The notes beneath the pieces were generated by a model, which made no database searches, was not told where the DNA came from, and saw nothing but the letters and a program-made list of their open reading frames with translations. A stretch of DNA of 64,000 nt from Burkholderia cepacia ATCC 25416 (GTDB taxonomy: Bacteria > Pseudomonadota > Gammaproteobacteria > Burkholderiales > Burkholderiaceae): positions 2,976,001-3,040,000 of the forward strand of contig NZ_CP012982.1 of assembly GCF_001411495.1 (NCBI RefSeq), written 5' to 3'. The stretch's first letter is position 1, and each line of letters opens with the position of its first letter. Both the position numbers and the translations under genes were made by a program. Of the stretch, positions 42,343 to 53,465 are shown piece by piece.

Positions 42343-44937
42343 ATGTCTTCCCGCCACTCTGGTTCGCCCGGCCGCGCCGCGGCGGTGATCGCCCGTGTCC
42401 GGGCGCTGATCCGCAACGAGCGTGTGCTGTCGCCGCTGCTCGCGCTCGGCATCGGCCTGCTGCTGATCGTGGTTTTCCAGCACCTGTCGGAATCCGTCGA
42501 CTACCGATCGGTGATCCGCGAGTTGCGTCACATGTCCGTCGGCGAGTGGGGCGCATCGCTGGCCGCGACGGCCCTCAGTTATCTCGCGCTCGTCGCCCGC
42601 GATGCGGTCGGCCTGCGTTATGTCGCCGCGAAGGTGCCGCGCGTCGCGTTGTGGATCGGCGCGATCGCCGGGTCCGCGCTCGGTAACGCGACCGGCTTCG
42701 GCGCACTGACGGGCGGCGCGGTCCGCGCACGCGTGTACGGCGTGTCGGGCGTCACGCCCGCGCAGATCGGCCGGATGACGGTGTTCACGAGCGGCACGCT
42801 GGCGCTCGCCATGGTGTTGATGACGGCGGTCGGCATGGTCTGCGTGCCGGAGGCGCTCGCCGCGATGCTGCACGTCGCGCCCGGCGTGCTGACGTGGACC
42901 GGCGCCGCGCTGCTCGTGGTGCTGGCCGCGATGGTCGCGATGTGCGGCAGCACGGCGCGCCCGGTCGTCACGCGCTTCAAGTGGCTGTCGTTCGACGTGC
43001 CGGCGCGGCGCGATCTCGTCGCGCAGGTCGTCTATGCGATCCTCGACGTCGTCGCCGCGGGCCTGACGCTGTGGGTGCTGCTGCCGGCCGCGCCGGTCGG
43101 CTTCCCGACCTTCATCACGGTGTATGCGGCCGCGCTGCTGCTGGGGATGATCGGCCATACGCCGGGCGGGATCGGCGTGTTCGAAGCCGCGATGGTCTTC
43201 ACGCTCGGTCGCGAAGTGCCCCCGCACGCGATGGTCGCCGCGCTCATCGCGTATCGCGCAATCTATTTCGGCGTGCCGCTCGTGCTGTCGGCCGGCCTGC
43301 TGGCCGGTTTCGAGGGCCGCGCGCTGCGCCGCCGGCTCGTCACGCGGCAGGCCGTGCGCGTGTCGCAGCTCGCGCCGGTGTTCCTGAGCCTCGTGACGTT
43401 CGCGGTCGGTAGCATGCTGGTGATCTCGAGCGCAACGCCCGCGTTCTGGCACCGGATCGCGATCCTGCGCCACCTCGTGCCGCTGTGGGTGCTCGAAGGC
43501 TCGCAGGTGATCTGCAGCGTGCTCGGCGTCGCGCTGCTGTTCGTCGCGCGCGGGCTGCTGCGCCGCCTCGACGGTGCGTGGTGGATGACCTTCGCGCTGA
43601 CGCTCGCAAGTCTTGCGCTGTCGCTCGCGAAAGGCCTCGCGTTCGTCGAGGCCGGCGTGCTCGGCACGCTGCTGGTGCTGCTGCTCGTCAGCCGCCGCCG
43701 CTTCAACCGCCATTCGTCGCTGCTCGCGGAGCGCTTCACGGTGAGCTGGTTCGTGTCGGTGGCGATGGTGCTGATGCTGGCCGTGTGGGTGCTGTTCTTC
43801 GCGTTCCGCGACGTGCCGTACACGCGCGAGCTGTGGTCGCATTTCTCGTTCGACGCGCGTGCGCCGCGTGCGCTGCGCGCGACGCTCGCAGCCGGCGTGT
43901 TCGTCGCGCTGTTCGCGCTGTGGCAACTGCTGCGCCCGGCGCCCGGCCGTTTCGTGAAGCCCGCGGCGCAGGACCTGTCGGATGCCGAACGGATCATCCG
44001 CGCGCAGGAATGCAGCGATGCGGGCCTCGCGCTGATGGGCGACAAGTCGTTCCTGTTCTCCGAATCGCGCCAGGCGTTCCTGATGTACGCGAAGTACGGC
44101 CGCACGTGGGCCGCGCTGCACGACCCGGTCGGGCCGCGCGAGGAATGGCCTGCGCTGATCGGCAAGTTCATCGCGCTCGCGCACGCGCACAGCGGTCGTG
44201 CGGCGTTCTACCAGGTGCGCGCCAACGCGCTGCCGCTGTATCTCGACGCGGGGCTCACGCTGATGAAGCTCGGCGAGGAAGCGCATATCGCGCTCGACCA
44301 GTTCGACCTGAAAGGTTCGAACCGGTCGCATCTGCGCTACGCGCTGCGCCGCGGCGACAAGGATGCGCTGACGGTCGAGGTGATCGCACCGCCCGACGTG
44401 CCGGCCACGCTGCCGGCCTTGCGCGACATCTCCGACGGCTGGCTCGACAGCCGCGACGCGCGTGAGAAGAGCTTCTCGGTGGCGGCGTTCCACGACGGCT
44501 ATCTGGCGACGCAGTCGGTGATGCTCGTGCGGCAGGCCGACAAGCCGATCGCATTCGTCACGTTCATGACGACCGACCTCAACACCGAGGCGACGGTCGG
44601 CGTGATGCGGCACCTGCCGGACGCATCGCCGTACGCGATGGAATATCTGTTTACGCAGCTCGCGCTGCATCTGAAGGAAGCGGGCTTCCGCAAGCTGAGC
44701 CTGGGCATCGCGCCGTTCTCGGGGATGGGGGCGGCGAAGATGCCGTCGCCGTGGCACCGGGTCGGCCTGATGGTCTGGCGCTTCGGCGGCCGCTTCTACA
44801 ACTTCCGCGGCTTGCGCGCATTCAAGAGCAAGTTCGAACCGCACTGGGAGCCGCGTTATCTCGCGGCCTCGGGCTCGGTCGGCGTGTTCGTCACGCTCGC
44901 GGACCTGTCATTGCTGGCTGGAGGTCGGCGTTCATGA
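42343..44937 (+). CDS. mprF: Bifunctional lysylphosphatidylglycerol synthetase/flippase
   Basis: An 864-residue inner-membrane protein. About residues 20-540 hold roughly fourteen transmembrane helices (flippase domain; FPTFITVYAAALLLGMIGHT then PGGIGVFEAAMVFTL is the MprF/UPF0104 core). Residues about 545-864 are the soluble GNAT-like aminoacyltransferase that uses Lys-tRNA to modify phosphatidylglycerol (the core includes LKGSNRSHLRYALRRGDK, then MGAAKMPSPWHRVGLMVWRFG). MprF makes lysyl-PG and lowers surface charge, giving resistance to cationic peptides. ATG 42343 has no good ribosome site. Its stop overlaps the acvB start (ATGA), so the two are coupled. Activity is expected because both domains look complete. 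Confidence 0.93.
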   Translation: MSSRHSGSPGRAAAVIARVRALIRNERVLSPLLALGIGLLLIVVFQHLSESVDYRSVIRELRHMSVGEWGASLAATALSYLALVARDAVGLRYVAAKVPRVALWIGAIAGSALGNATGFGALTGGAVRARVYGVSGVTPAQIGRMTVFTSGTLALAMVLMTAVGMVCVPEALAAMLHVAPGVLTWTGAALLVVLAAMVAMCGSTARPVVTRFKWLSFDVPARRDLVAQVVYAILDVVAAGLTLWVLLPAAPVGFPTFITVYAAALLLGMIGHTPGGIGVFEAAMVFTLGREVPPHAMVAALIAYRAIYFGVPLVLSAGLLAGFEGRALRRRLVTRQAVRVSQLAPVFLSLVTFAVGSMLVISSATPAFWHRIAILRHLVPLWVLEGSQVICSVLGVALLFVARGLLRRLDGAWWMTFALTLASLALSLAKGLAFVEAGVLGTLLVLLLVSRRRFNRHSSLLAERFTVSWFVSVAMVLMLAVWVLFFAFRDVPYTRELWSHFSFDARAPRALRATLAAGVFVALFALWQLLRPAPGRFVKPAAQDLSDAERIIRAQECSDAGLALMGDKSFLFSESRQAFLMYAKYGRTWAALHDPVGPREEWPALIGKFIALAHAHSGRAAFYQVRANALPLYLDAGLTLMKLGEEAHIALDQFDLKGSNRSHLRYALRRGDKDALTVEVIAPPDVPATLPALRDISDGWLDSRDAREKSFSVAAFHDGYLATQSVMLVRQADKPIAFVTFMTTDLNTEATVGVMRHLPDASPYAMEYLFTQLALHLKEAGFRKLSLGIAPFSGMGAAKMPSPWHRVGLMVWRFGGRFYNFRGLRAFKSKFEPHWEPRYLAASGSVGVFVTLADLSLLAGGRRS

Positions 44938-46214
44938 TGTTGAAGAAGGGAATCGCGCGGGCGGCAGCCGCCTGCGCGGGAATGATGCTGGCCGGCGCCG
45001 CGTGCGCCACGCAGCCGGCCGCGGTGAAAGCCGAAACCGTATCGGGCGGCCGCTACGGGCCCGTGACCGTGACCAAGCCCGGCGGGCCGCTGCGCGGCTT
45101 CGTCGTGCTGTTCTCGCGCGAGGCCGGCTGGAGTGCGGCCGACCAGCAGGCCGCCGATGCGCTCGCGAAAGCCGGTGCGATGACGGTCGGCGTCGATTCG
45201 GAGCGTTACGCGACGAATCTCGCCGCGAAGCAGGAGACCTGCCACCACCTCGACGGCGACGCCGAAGCGGTCAGCCACCAGCTCGAACGCCTCGCGCAAT
45301 CGTCGCGCTATTTCACGCCGATCGTCGCGGGCGTGGGCCAGGGCGGCGCGATCGCGAAGCAGATCCTGTCGATGGCGCCGGAGAACACGATCGCCGGCGT
45401 CGTATCGGTCGGTTCGGCGGCCAGGCTCGATCCGCGCTTCAAGCCGTGCCCGCCCGATCCGACGATCGTGCGCCGCGCGATGCCGGGTTTCGTCGAAACG
45501 GCGGCCGCGGGCGATTCCGCGAAGCTCGTGTCGCTCGTCACGTCGCACCTGAGGGACACCACCAGCAGCGACGAACTCGACGTGTCGGATCTGCCGCTCG
45601 TCGAGCTGCCGGCCAAGGTCGGCAACGGCCAGCTCGCGATCGTGATCTCGGGCGACGGCGGCTGGCGCGATCTCGACAAGACGATCGCCGAGGCGCTGCA
45701 GCGTGACGGCGTGTCGGTGGTCGGCATCGACAGCCTGCGCTATTTCTGGAGCGAGAAGCCGCCGGCGCAGGTGAGCCGCGATCTCGCGCGCGTGATGCGC
45801 ACCTACATGGCGCGCTGGCATGCGAATCGCGTGGCGCTGGTCGGCTACTCGTTCGGTGCCGACGTGATGCCGTTCGCGTACAACCGGCTGCCTGCCGACC
45901 TGCGCGACAAGGTCGCCGTGATGTCGCTGCTCGGCTTCGCGCCGGCCGCCGATTTCCAGATCCGCGTGACGGGCTGGCTCGGCATGCCCGCGAGCGACAA
46001 GGCGCTGAAGGTCGCGCCGGAAATCGCGAAGGTGCCGCCGCAGCTCGTGCAGTGCTTCTATGGCGCGGAGGAGAAGGACACGATGTGTCCGGCGCTCGTG
46101 AACACGGGCGCCGACGTGATCAAGACGCAGGGCGATCACCACTTCGGCCGCGACTACATCGCGCTCGAGAAGAAGATTCTCGGCGCGTTCGGCAAGCCGG
46201 TGGCGGCGCGCTGA
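44934..46214 (+). CDS. acvB: AcvB/VirJ-family periplasmic hydrolase
   Basis: A 426-residue protein with a signal peptide (AACAGMMLAGAACA) and two alpha/beta-hydrolase-like halves of the VirJ/AcvB type. The second half contains the nucleophile motif ALVGYSFGADVMPF (Ser306) and a C-terminal histidine region (KTQGDHHFGRDY). In Rhizobium and Agrobacterium, AcvB-type proteins next to the lpiA/mprF gene hydrolyse aminoacylated phosphatidylglycerol; the same pairing here argues for that function. ATG 44934 has GGAGGT eight bases upstream and overlaps the mprF stop by four bases. Confidence 0.9.
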   Translation: MMLKKGIARAAAACAGMMLAGAACATQPAAVKAETVSGGRYGPVTVTKPGGPLRGFVVLFSREAGWSAADQQAADALAKAGAMTVGVDSERYATNLAAKQETCHHLDGDAEAVSHQLERLAQSSRYFTPIVAGVGQGGAIAKQILSMAPENTIAGVVSVGSAARLDPRFKPCPPDPTIVRRAMPGFVETAAAGDSAKLVSLVTSHLRDTTSSDELDVSDLPLVELPAKVGNGQLAIVISGDGGWRDLDKTIAEALQRDGVSVVGIDSLRYFWSEKPPAQVSRDLARVMRTYMARWHANRVALVGYSFGADVMPFAYNRLPADLRDKVAVMSLLGFAPAADFQIRVTGWLGMPASDKALKVAPEIAKVPPQLVQCFYGAEEKDTMCPALVNTGADVIKTQGDHHFGRDYIALEKKILGAFGKPVAAR

Positions 46215-46216
46215 AC

Positions 46217-46246
46217 GCCGGCGCCCGCTTCGCGGCGGGCGCCGGC
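46217..46246. terminator. Convergent terminator after acvB
   Basis: A 12-bp perfect inverted repeat (46217-46228 with 46235-46246) around a TTCGCG loop begins two bases after the acvB stop. It lies between convergent acvB and the DUF934 gene. Confidence 0.7.
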
Positions 46247-46292
46247 CGGACCTTTCCGGTTCTTCGTACGGGCGGCCAGCGTGCCGCCCGTT

Positions 46293-46720
46293 TCATTTTG
46301 CGGCGGGCGTTGCCGCGTTCTGCTGCGGCATCGCCGTTCTCGCATCGTGCTGATAGAAGCCCGGGAACCGGTCGAGCTGCCGCCGCGCGGCCGTGATGTC
46401 CGTGCCGTCGCCGAGCACCGCGCTCGAAAACCCGGTGCGCTCCATCAGCAGCAACTGGTCGACCAGCACCTCGCCGGTCGCGCGCAGGTCGCCGGCGAAG
46501 CCGTAGCGCTTGCGCAGCAGGTAGGCCTGGCTGTATGCACGGCCATCGGTGAACGACGGAAACTGCAGGTCGATGCGCGCGGCCTGCGCGATTTGCGCGG
46601 CAAGCGGCGGCAGTTCCTCGTCGTTGCCGATCGTCAGCGTCGCGGCGTCGTGCCGCTGCGTATCAGCGGCATGTTCGACCGGCGTCAGCAGCCGGATGCG
46701 TTCGGTGGGATGTTCTGGCT

Positions 46721-46724
<4 letters not shown>
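46293..46724 (-). CDS. DUF934 family protein
   Basis: A 143-residue protein of DUF934, a family regularly placed directly after the siroheme nitrite/sulfite reductase gene in beta-proteobacteria and thought to help sulfur assimilation electron transfer; its exact job is unknown. Recognisable segments: IDLQFPSFTDGRAYSQAYLLRKRYGFAGDLRATGEVLVDQLLLMERTGF, whose middle holds the family signature. ATG 46724 overlaps the reductase stop by four bases, so translation is coupled. It ends the operon convergent with acvB. Confidence 0.88.
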
Positions 46725-48505
<1,781 letters not shown>

Positions 48506-48701
48506 GACGTGATACGCGAGAGGAGCCACGGCACGATGCGCACGGCTCGGGAGGGCGTTGCGACGGGTGTCAGGCAACCGGAGACAGCGTAGGGAACGCG
48601 GGGCGGCGGGACAAGCAGCAGATCGGGACGAAAAGGGCGCAGCAGATGGCCGGCGAGAGGCCGGTGCAGGCCGGGCATGCGTGCATGCCCGTGACGGGTG
48701 C

Positions 48702-49097
48702 TTACGCGTCGGCGTCGACGACGAGCGCCGGATCGAGCGCGCGGATGCGCTGGTCGATGAAGTAGCCGCCGCCTTCCTGGTAGCGCAGGAACAGCCGGCC
48801 GCACGCGCGGCAGCGGCTCACGGTGCAGCGGTTGTACGGGAAATGGCGCAGCGCGATCGGTGCGTCGTCCGACGCGTAGCGCGTGCCGGCCGGATGATAT
48901 TCGGCGTAGGTCGGCTCAGCCTCGCCGGGCGGCGTGAGCGTGGCGACTTCGGTCAGTTGCGCGTCCTGCAGCGATAGCGGCAAGGTCGTCCATCCGGCGA
49001 GCGGCGTTTTCGTGCAGGTGCACGGCTGCGTGACGTGCGCAGCTTCGGTGGCCAGTTTCAACAGCGCGTCGTGATCGAGGTAGGGCAGTTGACTCAT
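48702..49097 (-). CDS. Conserved protein of unknown function with paired cysteines
   Basis: A 131-residue protein with two Cys clusters: AHVTQPCTCTKTPLAGW near residue 27 and NRCTVSRCRACGRLFLRYQEGGG near residue 95. The second, CxxxxCxxC, looks like a zinc-ribbon or rubredoxin-like knuckle. No membrane segment or signal peptide. ATG 49097 is used; the residues upstream look unrelated. It lies between the MocR gene and the nitrite/sulfite reductase gene, all on the minus strand, but spaced 197 bases from the reductase start. A metal-binding role is plausible. No family is recognised. Confidence 0.65.
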   Translation of the reverse strand: MSQLPYLDHDALLKLATEAAHVTQPCTCTKTPLAGWTTLPLSLQDAQLTEVATLTPPGEAEPTYAEYHPAGTRYASDDAPIALRHFPYNRCTVSRCRACGRLFLRYQEGGGYFIDQRIRALDPALVVDADA

Positions 49098-49188
49098 GGG
49101 AAGTCGTGAAGAGGCGGCGGGATCAGCACTGTAACCCGCGCACGGGTTGCGTGCAGGGTCGTGACGCAGGCGGCGCACCGTGCGCGCT

Positions 49189-50622
49189 TCAATCGCCCTT
49201 GCGGACCGACGGCTGCGCGACCAGTTCGCCGAGCACGCGGATCGCGCGTTCGATGTCGCGGCTCCACGGATGACCGAAGTTCACGCGCACGCAACGTTCG
49301 AAGCCGTGCGCGGCCGAAAACAGCGGCCCCGGCGCGAAACTGATCCCGCGTGCGATCGCCTGGCGATGCAGCTCCATTGCGTCGATCGCGTCGGGAAACG
49401 CGAGCCACAGAAAATAGCCGCCTTCGGGCCGCACCCATTCGACGCCCGCCGGCAGCCAGCGGCGCAGCGCGTCGTCCATCCGGTCGAGCTGCGTGTGCAG
49501 CGCGCCGCGCAGCTTGCGCAAGTGCCGGTCGTAGCCGCCGTGCTCGAGATAGTTCGCGATGCCGGCCTGCGCGGGAATGCTGGCCGACAGCGTCGTCATC
49601 AGCTTGAGCCGCTGCACCTTCTCCGCGAACCGGCCGGCGGCGGCCCAGCCGATCCGGTAGCCGGGCGCGAGCGTCTTCGAGAACGAGCTGCAGTGCATCA
49701 CGAGGCCGTGCCGATCGAACGCGCGCGCGGGCAGCGGGTAGTCGGGGCCGAAATGCAGCTCGCCGTATACGTCGTCCTCGATCAGCGGCACGTCGCGCGC
49801 GGCGAGCAATTCGACGAGCGCACGCTTTTTTTCGGTGGACAGCGTGACCCCGGTCGGATTCTGGAAATTGGTCATGAACCAGCACGCGCGGATGTCGTGC
49901 CGGTCGAGCGCGTTCGCGAGCGCATCGAGATCGAGGCCCGTGCGCGGATCGACGGGAATCTCGACCGCGCGCAGGTCGAGCCGTTCGATCGCCTGCAGCG
50001 CCGCATAGAAGCCGGGCGCTTCGACGGCCACGACGTCGCCGGGCCGCGTGACGGCCATCAGGCACAGGTTCAGCGCTTCGAGCGCGCCGTTCGTGACGAC
50101 GATCTCGTCGATGGGCTGCGAGATGCCCGTCGCGAGATAGCGCCGGGCGATCTGCTGGCGCAGCGCCTCGTTGCCGGGCGGCAGGTCGACGACCGTGCTC
50201 CACGGGCTGACGAGCCGCGTGGCCTGCGCGAGCGATTTCGCGAGGCGCGGCAACGGGAACAGTTGCGGCGACGGGAATGCGGAGCCGAGCGGCACGATGC
50301 CGGGCTGCGTGGCCGCGTCGAGGACGGAGAACACGAGGCTGCTGATGTCGACCTTGCGCGTGGCGCCGGCCCGTTTCACGCGGCGCGTGGGCGCCGGGCC
50401 CGCCTCCGGCGTCGCGCCCGGCGCGACGTAGTAGCCCGAGCGTTCACGCGCACGGATCAGCCCCCACTGTTCGAGCAGGTAGTACGCGCGAAACACCGTC
50501 GACTGGCTCACGCCGTGCTGCGCGATGATCTGCCGCAGCGACGGCAGGCGCGTGCCGACGGCGAGGTTGCCGTTGCGGATGTCGTCGGCGATCGTATGGG
50601 CGAGGGTTTCGTAGCGTTTCAT
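49189..50622 (-). CDS. MocR-family regulator (GntR-aminotransferase), YdcR-like
   Basis: A 477-residue regulator. GntR winged helix about 1-70 (TIADDIRNGNLAVGTRLPSLRQIIAQHGVSQSTVFRAYYLLEQWG) and aminotransferase-like domain about 100-477, with Lys316 in SSFSKTLAPGYRIGW as PLP anchor. IVVTNGALEALNLCLMAV and PLIEDDVYGELHFGP (Asp/Tyr) are the expected PLP site. The layout is like YdcR, separate from the MocR at 1680, whose sequence differs. ATG 50622; its ribosome binding site is unremarkable. It lies upstream of the zinc-binding hypothetical gene and may control the following genes. The regulated gene is unknown. Confidence 0.88.
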   Translation of the reverse strand: MKRYETLAHTIADDIRNGNLAVGTRLPSLRQIIAQHGVSQSTVFRAYYLLEQWGLIRARERSGYYVAPGATPEAGPAPTRRVKRAGATRKVDISSLVFSVLDAATQPGIVPLGSAFPSPQLFPLPRLAKSLAQATRLVSPWSTVVDLPPGNEALRQQIARRYLATGISQPIDEIVVTNGALEALNLCLMAVTRPGDVVAVEAPGFYAALQAIERLDLRAVEIPVDPRTGLDLDALANALDRHDIRACWFMTNFQNPTGVTLSTEKKRALVELLAARDVPLIEDDVYGELHFGPDYPLPARAFDRHGLVMHCSSFSKTLAPGYRIGWAAAGRFAEKVQRLKLMTTLSASIPAQAGIANYLEHGGYDRHLRKLRGALHTQLDRMDDALRRWLPAGVEWVRPEGGYFLWLAFPDAIDAMELHRQAIARGISFAPGPLFSAAHGFERCVRVNFGHPWSRDIERAIRVLGELVAQPSVRKGD

Positions 50623-50751
50623 CGGCGAGGGTGGCGCGCGCCGTCGCCGCGCGCGGGCCGGACTGGCGCCGCGCCGGCGGGCGCGGCTCATTGTCCGATG
50701 CGCGGCCCGAAAAGGAAAGTGCACGCGTGCCGGCCGCGCGTTCTCGCCGCG

Positions 50752-52062
50752 TCAGGCCGCGTTCGGCTCCACGTTCCGCCGGTTCGCACCGCCGCGCAGC
50801 GGCGGCAGCGGCTCGACCTTGCCGACGATGAACAGGTACGACAGCGCGCCGACCACGCACAACGCGCCGGCCACCGCGAGCGGCACGACGAACGAGCCCT
50901 TCGTGATCGACAGCATCACGCCCGTGAACGTCGTGATGAAGATCCCCGCGAGATTGCCCGCGAAATTCTGGATGCCGCCGAGCGACGCGACATGCGCCGG
51001 CGTCGGCGCGACTTCGCCGACGAGCGTCCATACATTGGCGCCCGCGAACGACAGGCTGGCATACGCGAGCGCGAACAGCGCAAGGCACGCCCAGACGTTC
51101 TCGACAAAGGCCGACAGCGCGATCGACGAAGACAGCAGCATCCCGAGCACGAGGCAGGTCTTGCGCGCGGCGGTCGCGCTCCAGCCGCGGCGGAACAGGC
51201 TGTCCGACACGTAGCCGCCGAGCCAGCCGCCTGGAATCGCGAGCAGCGCGGGCAGCATGCCCCACGTGCCGAGCGACGCGAGCGAGAAGCCGCGCGACTG
51301 CAGCAGGTAGCTCGGGAACCACGTGATGAAGAAGTAGATCGCGAAGTTCAGGCAGAACAGGCCGATCATCATGCCCCACACGGTGCGATAGCGGAACAGG
51401 TCGAGCCACGACACCTTCGGGCCGTCGGTTGCGGCCGCAACGGCCGGTGCGCCGCGCTGCGCGAGCAGGGCATCGACGGCGTCAGGCGCGATCGCGCGAT
51501 AGCGTTCCGGGTCGCGATAGACGAACCACCACGCCAGCGCCCACACGATGCCGATGCCGCCCGTGATCACGAACGACCCGCGCCAGCCGACGATCGAGAT
51601 CAGCCACGCGACGAGCGGCAGCGACAGCGCGGAGCCGACGCGCGAGCCGCTGTCGAAGATGCTGCTCGCGAGCCCGCGTTCGCTGCGCGGGAACCAGTTG
51701 AACGCGACCTTCGCGAACGACGGGATCGCAGCCGCTTCGCCGACGCCGAGCATCAGCCGCACGCCGACAAGCTGCGCGAGGCCGCGCGCGGCGCCCGTCG
51801 CGACGGTGAACACCGACCACCAGCCGACCGCGAGCGCGAGGCTCACGCGCACGCCGACCTTGTCGATGAACCAGCCGGCCGGCAACTGCAGGAACGCGTA
51901 GGTCCAGAAGAACGCGCTCAGCACGAGCCCCATGCCGACCGCGTCGAGGCCGAGGTCGGCGCGGATGCTGGGCGCCGCGATCGCGAGGTTCGCGCGATCG
52001 ATGAAGTTGATGACGTTGGCCAGGAAGCACATCAGGATCATGGCCCATCGGATGCGTGGCAT
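50752..52062 (-). CDS. MFS transporter, anion:cation symporter type (hexuronate-like)
   Basis: A 436-residue, 12-helix protein of the anion:cation symporter family. Helices 1-2 read ILMCFLANVINFIDRANLAIAAPSIRADLG with the conserved NxxDR pattern; the A-like loop is QLPAGWFIDKVGVRVSLA and the family signature GLASSIFDSGSRVGSALSLPLVAWLI. Relatives include ExuT, GudP and other hexuronate or aldarate permeases. It lies directly downstream of uxuA on the same strand, separated by 71 bases, so uptake of glucuronate/fructuronate-type acids is likely. ATG 52062. Confidence 0.87.
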   Translation of the reverse strand: MPRIRWAMILMCFLANVINFIDRANLAIAAPSIRADLGLDAVGMGLVLSAFFWTYAFLQLPAGWFIDKVGVRVSLALAVGWWSVFTVATGAARGLAQLVGVRLMLGVGEAAAIPSFAKVAFNWFPRSERGLASSIFDSGSRVGSALSLPLVAWLISIVGWRGSFVITGGIGIVWALAWWFVYRDPERYRAIAPDAVDALLAQRGAPAVAAATDGPKVSWLDLFRYRTVWGMMIGLFCLNFAIYFFITWFPSYLLQSRGFSLASLGTWGMLPALLAIPGGWLGGYVSDSLFRRGWSATAARKTCLVLGMLLSSSIALSAFVENVWACLALFALAYASLSFAGANVWTLVGEVAPTPAHVASLGGIQNFAGNLAGIFITTFTGVMLSITKGSFVVPLAVAGALCVVGALSYLFIVGKVEPLPPLRGGANRRNVEPNAA

Positions 52063-52133
52063 GGGGTGTCTCCGTGCGGAATGTCGTGACGGGCGGCCGG
52101 CGATCCGCTGCGCCGGCCACCGCGATGGGCGGG

Positions 52134-53198
52134 TTATCGGGTGACTGGCGACGGCGTGCGGTCGAACTTCGCGAGCGCTTCCCACAGGCCGTTCAGGTAG
52201 ACCGCGCCGAGCGCGCGGTCGTAGAGGCCGTAGCCGGGCTTGCCCGTCTCGCCCCAGATCATGCGGCCGTGGTCGGGGCGCACGTAGCCGGTGAAGCCGG
52301 TGTCGTGGTACGCCTTCACGATCGCGGCGATGTCGAGCGAGCCGCAGCTCGACAGGTGCGCCGTTTCCTCGAAATCGCCGTTCGCGTCGACCTTCACGTT
52401 GCGGATATGCGCGAAGTGGATGCGGCCCATCGCGCCGAATTCGCGCACGAGCGCCTCGACGTCGTTCTGCGGGCCCGCGCCGAGCGAGCCCGAGCACAGC
52501 GTCAGCCCGTTCGCGGGCGTGTCGACGATGCGCACGATCCGTGCGAGATCGTCGCGGTTCTTCACGATGCGCGGCAGCCCGAAGATCGGGCGCGGCGGAT
52601 CGTCGGGGTGGATTGCCATCTTCACGCCGGCTTCCTCGGCGACCGGGACGATCGCCTTCAGGAAGTATTCGAGGTTCGCCCACAGCGCCGCCTCGTCGAC
52701 GTCGCGATACTCGGCGAGCAGCGCCCGCAACTGTTCGGGCTGGTAGCTCGAATCCCAGCCCGGCAGCGCGATGCCGTCGTCCGGATCGATCCGGTCGACC
52801 GCGTCGGTGCTGAACGCGAGGCAGGTCGAGCCGTCGTCCAGCGTCTTCGACAGCTCGGTGCGCGTCCAGTCGAAGACAGGCATGAAGTTGTAGCAGATGA
52901 CGCGCACGCCGGCCGCGCCGAGGTGGCGAATCGTCTGACGGTAGTTGTCGATCAGGCGGTCGCGGCCCGGCTTGCCGAGCTTGATGTCCTCATGCACCGG
53001 CACCGATTCGACGACTTCGAACTGCAGGCCGGCGCGTTCGATCGTCGCCTTCAGCGCGTCGATCTTGTGCGCGGGCCAAACTTCGCCCACCGGTTCGTCG
53101 TAGATCGCCGACACGATATGCGTGACGCCCGGGATCTGGCGGATGTATTGCAGCGAGACCGGATCGGACTCGCCGTACCAACGGAAAGACATCTTCAC
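52134..53198 (-). CDS. uxuA: Mannonate dehydratase
   Basis: A 354-residue enzyme converting D-mannonate to 2-keto-3-deoxygluconate in hexuronate catabolism. Family signatures: [21 protein letters not shown] at the start and the metal-binding residues in [35 protein letters not shown] and YVRPDHGRM. The likely start is GTG 53198, with AGGAG about nine bases upstream; an ATG at 53192 is the alternative. It is transcribed leftward with the MFS gene. Divergent from the FadR-type regulator; three TTGGTxTxCCAx-type operators lie in between. Confidence 0.93.
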   Translation of the reverse strand: MKMSFRWYGESDPVSLQYIRQIPGVTHIVSAIYDEPVGEVWPAHKIDALKATIERAGLQFEVVESVPVHEDIKLGKPGRDRLIDNYRQTIRHLGAAGVRVICYNFMPVFDWTRTELSKTLDDGSTCLAFSTDAVDRIDPDDGIALPGWDSSYQPEQLRALLAEYRDVDEAALWANLEYFLKAIVPVAEEAGVKMAIHPDDPPRPIFGLPRIVKNRDDLARIVRIVDTPANGLTLCSGSLGAGPQNDVEALVREFGAMGRIHFAHIRNVKVDANGDFEETAHLSSCGSLDIAAIVKAYHDTGFTGYVRPDHGRMIWGETGKPGYGLYDRALGAVYLNGLWEALAKFDRTPSPVTR

Positions 53199-53281
53199 TG
53201 GAGCGGCTCCTGGCTGGCGGTTGATGCATCGGGCGGACGGGCGGCGGCGTGCCGGCCCGTCTCCGGTGTGCGGATTATGAT

Positions 53282-53291
53282 TGGTATGCCA
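53282..53291. promoter_or_regulatory. UxuR/ExuR-type operator 1
   Basis: TGGTATGCCA, an almost perfect dyad within TTGGTATGCCAG, 84 bases upstream of uxuA. It matches the TTGGTATACCAA pattern of hexuronate regulators with one change. It is one of three copies in this intergenic region. Confidence 0.7.
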
Positions 53292-53305
53292 GTTATGCGG
53301 GATAG

Positions 53306-53315
53306 TGGTTTACCA
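53306..53315. promoter_or_regulatory. UxuR/ExuR-type operator 2
   Basis: TGGTTTACCA, within GTGGTTTACCAG. Its centre is 24 bases from operator 1, just over two helical turns, so both could be bound on nearly the same face. Confidence 0.7.
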
Positions 53316-53402
53316 GTTGTCGGAATCGCAACCGGCGGCATGACGCTTCGGCGCGAGCCCCGGCGCGTCGGCCAATACGTCGAACCGGACGCGGGCCGAA
53401 AT

Positions 53403-53412
53403 TGGTGTACCA
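53403..53412. promoter_or_regulatory. UxuR/ExuR-type operator 3
   Basis: TGGTGTACCA, within ATTGGTGTACCATT, 54 bases before the start of the FadR-type regulator gene. This position fits autoregulation. Confidence 0.7.
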
Positions 53413-53465
53413 TTTTGCCGATCCGGCGCCGCGACGGTGCCGGCCAGCCTGTTGCGAGCCTTTCG

